This document shows, piece after piece, positions 6,745 through 10,993 of a stretch of DNA of 10,993 nucleotides (within the stretch, counting starts at the first letter, position 1; each line of letters starts with the position of its first letter). This DNA comes from an uncultured Chlorobiales bacterium (lineage in GTDB: Bacteria > Bacteroidota > Chlorobiia > Chlorobiales > Thermochlorobacteraceae): contig CALGMC010000032.1 of the NCBI GenBank assembly GCA_937959145.1, positions 1 to 10,993 of the forward strand. The letters run 5' to 3'. A model generated the notes under the pieces. The model did not search any database, was not told the origin of the DNA, and saw nothing but the letters and a program-made list of their open reading frames with translations. Position numbers and translations under genes: made by a program.

Positions 6745-7433
6745 CCGCCGACCGCCTGAAAGCACAACTTGCCGACGCCTATTCGCTTGCCGAAGCCACC
6801 TACAAAATTGCAGGCTCTTCGCTCCGAATTACCAGCGTCGCCGATAGTTACGCCCTTCTCGACCGCATCTCGCCTGAAGAGTTCGTCAAAGATGAGCAAA
6901 TGCCGTATTGGGCAGAAATCTGGCCTTCGTCGTTTGTCTTGTCAAATTATCTTGTTGGAGAAATTGGCGTCGAAGGGAAGCGATGTATTGAACTTGGTGC
7001 AGGCGTTGGCGTGGTTGGAATTGCCTTGCGAAAAGCAGGCGCAAGCGTGATGGTTACAGACTACGCCACCGAAGCCTTAGACTTTATCAAACTCAATGCG
7101 CTTCAAAATGGCATTGCGCTCGATGAACGCTTCGAAGTGATGCAACTTGATTGGCGCGATATTCGTCTCGCCGAGCAGTTCGACCTTGTCTGTGCCGCCG
7201 ATGTGCTTTACGAGCGGCGCAATCTGCTTCCGATTTTGCTTGCGATTGATAAGCTCTTGAAGCCTAACGGCACTGCATACATTGCCGACCCACGCCGTCA
7301 AATTGCATCAGGCATTCTCACCCTTGCCGAAGAAAATCAGTTCAGCGTTCAGATTGCCTCGCGCCCGATTGAGTTTGGCAACAAGACGCTATCCGTAGAT
7401 ATTTACGCTTTCAAAAAATCTCCTTTGGCATAA
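6741..7433 (+). CDS. Class I methyltransferase of the METTL20/21 lysine methyltransferase type
   Basis: This 230-residue cytoplasmic protein has PYWAEIWPS (55-63), a sequence typical just before the SAM domain in the Methyltransf_16 / nicotinamide-N-methyltransferase-like family. The SAM-binding loop is ELGAGVG (84-90), motif II contains T106-D107, and the post-motif block DVLYE (154-158) corresponds to the catalytic D-x-x-Y/F segment. Family members methylate protein lysines; bacterial METTL20 relatives modify the electron-transfer flavoprotein beta subunit. The target here is not shown by context, because no flavoprotein gene is nearby. The start ATG overlaps the previous gene's TGA by four bases (ATGA), suggesting translational coupling. 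Its 3' end overlaps the small minus-strand gene tail to tail by 23 bp. The fold is certain and the subfamily likely. Confidence 0.87.
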   Translation: MTADRLKAQLADAYSLAEATYKIAGSSLRITSVADSYALLDRISPEEFVKDEQMPYWAEIWPSSFVLSNYLVGEIGVEGKRCIELGAGVGVVGIALRKAGASVMVTDYATEALDFIKLNALQNGIALDERFEVMQLDWRDIRLAEQFDLVCAADVLYERRNLLPILLAIDKLLKPNGTAYIADPRRQIASGILTLAEENQFSVQIASRPIEFGNKTLSVDIYAFKKSPLA

Positions 7434-7635
7434 CACTCCATTCATTGCGGCTTTGTGCTACATAGTTTTGAAGTTCTTCAGCCACATCAAGCGGAAGTTT
7501 GCCTGCATACTTTTCCGAAAGTTTTTGCTCTGGTTGAACGCTTTTTTTAAGCACCTTGATGAGGTTCAAGTCTTCCAAGTCTTCCAAAAGTTTGTATGCT
7601 TTTTTGTTATTGATTTGAACGAGTACGGTTTCCAT
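7411..7635 (-). CDS. Small antitoxin-like protein, no toxin partner visible
   Basis: The 74-residue product begins METVLVQINNKKAYKLLEDL and contains EDLNLIKVLKKS and a Lys/Glu-rich KLSEKYAGKLP...QSRNEW tail. This layout (a short beta-strand start, one or two helices, a charged tail) resembles the small antitoxin-like or hypothetical proteins frequent in Bacteroidota/Chlorobiota. The start at 7635 is chosen because the M-x-T-x-L-V-Q-I-N-N opening looks like the natural N-terminus. The frame is open to another ATG at 7701, which would add 22 polar residues of no recognisable character and cannot be excluded. It lies downstream of the ABC-transporter ATPase gene on the same strand, 86 bp away. 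The gene in front of its stop is convergent, so no toxin follows it. Function is unproven. Confidence 0.6.
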   Translation of the reverse strand: METVLVQINNKKAYKLLEDLEDLNLIKVLKKSVQPEQKLSEKYAGKLPLDVAEELQNYVAQSRNEWSVMPKEIF

Positions 7636-7721
7636 CGTCAACGTTGTGATAGGTTGCTTAAACTTTTTGCAAGTAACATCACTCTCAAATTCGTGATTCA
7701 ATTTTCTTTCTCACCATTCCA

Positions 7722-8750
7722 TCATGCGGCTTGAACGACACTTGGTTTCGGAAGGCTTGTCGGATAAAGAATACAACTGACCTCGTGCGTCGGGTTACCC
7801 TCAATGCCTGCCAATTTCGGCACGGTCGTTTTACAACTCTCTTGCACTTTCGGGCAACGCGGGTGGAAGTAACAGCCGGTTGGCACTTTGGCGGGCGACG
7901 GAATATCGCCAGTGAGAATGATGCGTTGTTTTTTCTTTTTCGGGTCAGGCTCAGGTGCGGCGGAAAGCAAGGCTTCGGTGTAGGGGTGTTTTGGGTTTTC
8001 GTAAAGGTCTTTGTAATCGGCGATTTCCGCAATTTTTCCCAAATACATCACGGCGACACGGTCGGAAATATGCTCGACCACCGAAAGGCTATGCGAGATG
8101 AAGAGGTAAGTTAAGCCGAACTCTTTTTGCAAATCCATGAGGAGGTTGATAATCTGCGATTGAATCGAGACATCGAGCGCGGAAACAGGCTCATCGCAAA
8201 CGATGAACTTCGGCTTGACCGCCAAGGCACGCGCAATGCCAATGCGCTGACGCTGACCGCCAGAGAACTCGTGCGGATAACGGTTGTAATACTGCTTGCG
8301 CAATCCGACAATTTCCAACAGGTCGCCAACTTGCTTTTGTGCTTCGTCGCCTTTGGCGATGTCGTGCACTTCGAGCACTTCGCGTAGCATCTGCCCAATG
8401 GTCAAGCGCGGGTTGAGCGAACTGAACGGGTCTTGAAAAATAATCTGCATATCCTTGCGCAACTTGCGTAGTTCATCTTTGGACATCTTCGTTACGTCTT
8501 TTCCATCAAACACCACGCTTCCGCCTGTGGGCTCAATGAGGCGCAGAATGGAGCGTCCGGTCGTGGTTTTGCCGCACCCCGATTCGCCGACAAGTCCAAG
8601 CGTTTCGCCTTTTTTAATCGTGAAGGAAACATCGTCGACGGCTTTCACATATCCGACGATTTTTGAAAAAAATCCTTTGCGAATTGGAAACCATGTTTGA
8701 AGATTTTTGACGACGAGCAAGTCAGGCGCGTTGCGCAAATCCTTTGTCAT
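7722..8750 (-). CDS. Oligopeptide/dipeptide ABC transporter ATP-binding protein (OppF/DppF type)
   Basis: The 342-residue protein has the complete ABC ATPase set: Walker A GESGCGKT (54-61), Q-loop Gln106, signature SGGQRQR (163-169), Walker B FIVCDEP (182-188) and H-loop His220. The C-terminal region is the oligopeptide-transporter domain with HPYTEALL (255-262) and four cysteines, C293, C299, C306 and C326, in the C-x5-C-x6-C arrangement. In related dipeptide transporters these bind an iron-sulfur cluster. The protein would sit on the cytoplasmic face of the inner membrane and power peptide or nickel uptake with two permeases, a binding protein and usually a second ATPase (OppD). None of these partners is next to it: upstream is a divergent intergenic region, downstream the small antitoxin-like gene. 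The assignment to the family is firm; the substrate is open. Confidence 0.93.
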   Translation of the reverse strand: MTKDLRNAPDLLVVKNLQTWFPIRKGFFSKIVGYVKAVDDVSFTIKKGETLGLVGESGCGKTTTGRSILRLIEPTGGSVVFDGKDVTKMSKDELRKLRKDMQIIFQDPFSSLNPRLTIGQMLREVLEVHDIAKGDEAQKQVGDLLEIVGLRKQYYNRYPHEFSGGQRQRIGIARALAVKPKFIVCDEPVSALDVSIQSQIINLLMDLQKEFGLTYLFISHSLSVVEHISDRVAVMYLGKIAEIADYKDLYENPKHPYTEALLSAAPEPDPKKKKQRIILTGDIPSPAKVPTGCYFHPRCPKVQESCKTTVPKLAGIEGNPTHEVSCILYPTSLPKPSVVQAA

Positions 8751-8852
8751 TTTGGAAACCCGTTTGAAGTGTGATTAGAGACTTTGCGGAGAGTTTAGGA
8801 GTTTTTAGGCAAAGAACAAAACAAGACTGCGATGCGCTCGTGCATGGTGCGC

Positions 8853-8878
8853 ATTTTGGGACAACATTTTGGGACAAC
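8853..8878. repeat. Perfect 13-bp tandem repeat, two copies
   Basis: The unit attttgggacaac occurs at 8853-8865 and again immediately at 8866-8878. It lies 11 bp upstream of the candidate promoter of the amylase gene, where a pair of regulator sites on the same face of the helix (spacing 13 bp) is conceivable. It could also be a simple slippage duplication. Confidence 0.6.
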
Positions 8879-8888
8879 TAAAAAAGTG

Positions 8889-8920
8889 TTTGAGCATCTT
8901 CAACTCGTGGGTTATCTTTT
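8889..8920 (+). promoter_or_regulatory. Candidate Bacteroidota-type promoter of the amylase gene
   Basis: TTTG at 8889-8892 is followed after 20 bases by TATCTTTT at 8913-8920, close to the Bacteroidota consensus TTTG - about 19 bases - TAnnTTTG (last base T instead of G). It would start transcription near 8927 and give a leader of about 55 bases before the ATG at 8982. Consensus matches of this size also occur by chance. Confidence 0.35.
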
Positions 8921-8981
8921 CGCTTTATCTCGCAAAAGCCTGAACTTCTTCGAGTTTCAATAACTTAACTTCGTTGTAACA

Positions 8982-10993
8982 ATGAGACGCTCTCTTTTCA
9001 CCTTACTGCTGTTTGGTTTCTCGCTTCCGCTTCTGGCGCAAGATTCCATCAATGTTTTCTTTCGCTACAAAGCCACATCAGGCGCACTTCGGGCGTTTCT
9101 TCCCGGTGCCTTTTACGGCACAGGCAACCCAAACAACTGGGGACCAAATGTAAATGGACAAATTGCGCCCAACGCCATTTCCCTCATGACCTTTGACTCC
9201 ACCAATGGTTATTACTTCAAAATCATGCGTTTGCGCGTGGGCGGCGGCGATGCCACCTTGGGCGGTCAGCCTGCTTACCAATACAAAATGCACGAGCATT
9301 ACAACGCCTCAGGCACACAATGGCAATGGTTCACCGACCCTGTGAATCCCAACTCAATCCCACCTGATAACAATTCGCTTGTGCGCGTTACACATCCGAT
9401 GGTTTTTCAAATCGAGCCGAATAACATCGGCGGACGCTTGGTTACTTCGGCGGCTGTGCCTGTAACGGCAACCGTTGCCGCAAAAGATGACGACCCGATT
9501 AACCCTGCACAATCACAAGTCTTTTTGAACGATACGCTCGTTACAACCTTTGGCGCATTTTACGACGCAACCCGTCAAGTGCTGAAAATTCCGTCGCTCG
9601 TTGCTCTTGGTGCAAACATTCGCAGCGGATTTAACAAACTCAAAATTGTTGCCGTTACGCAAAGTGGTGCCACACGCGCCGATTCAACGACCTTCCAAAA
9701 ATTGCAAACGCCACCCATCGTCAATGAGCCTGTTCCCGCAGGTTTGAAAGACGGGATTAACTACAATAGTCCGACATCAGTTACGCTCGTGTTGCTTGCG
9801 CCCTACAAGCAATTCGTGTATGTGATTGGGGATTTCAACAACTGGGAGTTGCGCCCTGAATACTTTATGAAGCGCGATTCCATCAAAGCCGATAGCGTGC
9901 GCTGGTGGCTCACCATCAACGGTTTGAACCCCGGTCAAGAATATGCGTTCCAATATCTTGTCGATGGCGAACTGCGCCTTGCCGACCCCTACACCGAAAA
10001 GGTTTTAGACCCCTTCGACGACGTGTTCATTCCACCAAACACTTATCCGAACTTGAAGCCGTATCCGACAGGACAAACCAGTTTTCAAGTTTCTATCATT
10101 AGAACAAATGAGCCGCCATATCAATGGGCTGTAACGAACTTTCAGCGACCTGATAAGCGCGACCTTGTCATTTACGAACTGCACATTCGCGACTACTTTG
10201 CTAATCCGAATCGCAACTTTCAAACGCTCATCGACACGCTCGAGTATTTCAAGCGAATCGGCGTGAATGCGTTGGAACTAATGCCGATTAACGAGTTCGA
10301 GGGTAATTCAAGTTGGGGCTATAATCCGTCGTTTTACTTCGCACCGGATAAATACTACGGCACGAAGTTCAATCTCAAACGCCTCATCGACTCGTGCCAC
10401 GCCAAAGGCATTGCGGTGATTTTGGACATGGTGCTCAATCACTCGTTTGGGCAATCGCCGATGGTGCGCCAATATGCGTCAGGCGATTACGGTCCGCCAA
10501 CGGCTGAAAACTTGTGGTTCAACACCGTCGCACGCCACCCCTTCAATGTCGGTTACGACATGAACCACGAGAGCAAATACACGAAAGCATTGGTCAAGCG
10601 CGTTAATGACTTCTGGCTGACGGAATACAAAGTCGACGGCTTCCGATTCGATTTATCCAAAGGCTTTACGCAAGTTTTTTCGGGAAACAACATCGCGCTC
10701 TGGAATCAATACGACCCCTCGCGCATTGCAATTTGGAAGCGAATTTATGATGATATGCAAGCCACGTCGCCCGGTTCTTACTGTATTTTAGAGCATCTTT
10801 CCGATAACCCCGAAGAAACCGAACTTGCTAACTACGGCTTAATGCTCTGGGGCAAAATGGTCTCCAATTACAACGAAGCCACAATGGGCTATCACAATAA
10901 CAACATCTCGAATTTGAGTTGGGGATATTTCGCTAATCGCGGCTGGTCGCAAAATGGATTGGTTACGATTATCGAAGACCACGACGAAGAGCG
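8982..10993 (+). CDS. Exported GH13 alpha-amylase-family enzyme with CBM48 domain, 3' end beyond window
   Basis: The reading frame is open for 670 codons to the right edge. A signal peptide (MRRSLFTLLLFGFSLPLLA, cleavage near residue 19) directs it out of the cytoplasm. Domains in order are: about 20-120, a beta domain with NPNNWGPNVNGQ; 125-265, an immunoglobulin-like region; about 272-350, a CBM48/E-set domain with VIGDFNNWEL (D284) and VDGELRLADPYTE; from about 395, the GH13 barrel (YELHIRDYF, ELMPINEFEGN, WGYNPSFYFAP). Catalytic residues are visible: region I DMVLNH (482-487), nucleophile D557 in GFRFD, acid/base E604 in ILEH, and transition-state Asp668 in EDHDEE. The three carboxylates suggest an active glycosidase on alpha-glucans such as starch or glycogen. 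The arrangement resembles branching-enzyme-like and maltogenic members. The C-terminus, where a sorting domain may lie, is not in the window. Confidence 0.93.
   Translation, partial: MRRSLFTLLLFGFSLPLLAQDSINVFFRYKATSGALRAFLPGAFYGTGNPNNWGPNVNGQIAPNAISLMTFDSTNGYYFKIMRLRVGGGDATLGGQPAYQYKMHEHYNASGTQWQWFTDPVNPNSIPPDNNSLVRVTHPMVFQIEPNNIGGRLVTSAAVPVTATVAAKDDDPINPAQSQVFLNDTLVTTFGAFYDATRQVLKIPSLVALGANIRSGFNKLKIVAVTQSGATRADSTTFQKLQTPPIVNEPVPAGLKDGINYNSPTSVTLVLLAPYKQFVYVIGDFNNWELRPEYFMKRDSIKADSVRWWLTINGLNPGQEYAFQYLVDGELRLADPYTEKVLDPFDDVFIPPNTYPNLKPYPTGQTSFQVSIIRTNEPPYQWAVTNFQRPDKRDLVIYELHIRDYFANPNRNFQTLIDTLEYFKRIGVNALELMPINEFEGNSSWGYNPSFYFAPDKYYGTKFNLKRLIDSCHAKGIAVILDMVLNHSFGQSPMVRQYASGDYGPPTAENLWFNTVARHPFNVGYDMNHESKYTKALVKRVNDFWLTEYKVDGFRFDLSKGFTQVFSGNNIALWNQYDPSRIAIWKRIYDDMQATSPGSYCILEHLSDNPEETELANYGLMLWGKMVSNYNEATMGYHNNNISNLSWGYFANRGWSQNGLVTIIEDHDEE

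Larger units (their letters stand above)
8751..8981. other. 231-bp divergent intergenic region
   Basis: This region separates the ABC-ATPase gene (minus) from the amylase gene (plus). It contains an imperfect hairpin at 8832-8854, a 13-bp tandem repeat at 8853-8878, and a possible plus-strand promoter at 8889-8920. I saw no small open reading frame with a plausible product and no RNA motif. The part closest to the ATPase gene shows no recognisable promoter for it. Confidence 0.5.

Noticed and set aside
7636..7701. Longer start (ATG at 7701) for the small antitoxin-like gene
   Set aside because: The added 22 residues are polar and show no pattern; METVLVQINN looks like the natural N-terminus. 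Kept as an alternative, not as the call.
8832..8854. Inverted repeat atgcgc...gcgcat followed by TTTT, considered as a terminator
   Set aside because: The stem is only 6 bp with an 11-base loop, and it lies upstream of both flanking genes, so there is no gene for it to terminate.
1..10993. tRNA, rRNA, CRISPR array, insertion sequence or prophage
   Set aside because: No tRNA cloverleaf, no regularly spaced repeats, no transposase, integrase or phage structural genes; the Rad52-like gene alone is not evidence of a prophage.

Overview
The window reads as accessory chromosomal sequence from a member of the Bacteroidota/Chlorobiota (FCB) group. Three signs point there: long Sec-exported proteins of a kind common in that group (a VPS10/Asp-box repeat protein and an exported multidomain GH13 enzyme), a TlpA-like redoxin-family protein with extra N-terminal beta domains, and no recognisable Shine-Dalgarno sequence before any of the start codons. 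This placement is an inference; no rRNA or marker gene is present. The window holds ten protein genes, two of them cut by the window edges, and I see no tRNA, rRNA, CRISPR array, insertion sequence or phage module.

Left part, minus strand (1-4954). Transcription runs right to left in what look like two units. The first (4954 to 2795) encodes a Rad52/Rad22-family single-strand-annealing-like protein, a calcineurin-like metallophosphoesterase 10 bp downstream, and an exported outer-membrane beta-barrel-like protein 20 bp further on. After a 159-bp gap, the second unit (2635 to 1) encodes a small lipoprotein and, 26 bp later, a large exported protein with VPS10/sortilin-like Asp-box repeats that runs off the left edge.

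Middle part. A 125-bp divergent intergenic region (4955-5079), carrying a perfect 12-bp alternating purine/pyrimidine palindrome, separates this block from a plus-strand pair. That pair is an exported thioredoxin-fold protein that has lost both CxxC cysteines and carries a CBM48-like GDWN segment, and a seven-beta-strand methyltransferase of the METTL20/21 lysine-methyltransferase type. They overlap by 4 bp (ATGA) and are probably translationally coupled.

Right part. Two minus-strand genes follow: an OppF-type peptide ABC-transporter ATPase with the four-cysteine C-terminal domain, and downstream of it a small antitoxin-like protein whose 3' end overlaps the methyltransferase gene tail to tail. 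A 231-bp divergent region with a perfect 13-bp tandem repeat and a possible Bacteroidota-type promoter leads into an exported alpha-amylase-family (GH13) enzyme with a CBM48 domain, cut by the right edge just after its third catalytic residue.

There is no single obvious multi-gene system. The points that most deserve checking are the Rad52-like/metallophosphoesterase pair and the cysteine-less exported redoxin coupled to a protein methyltransferase.
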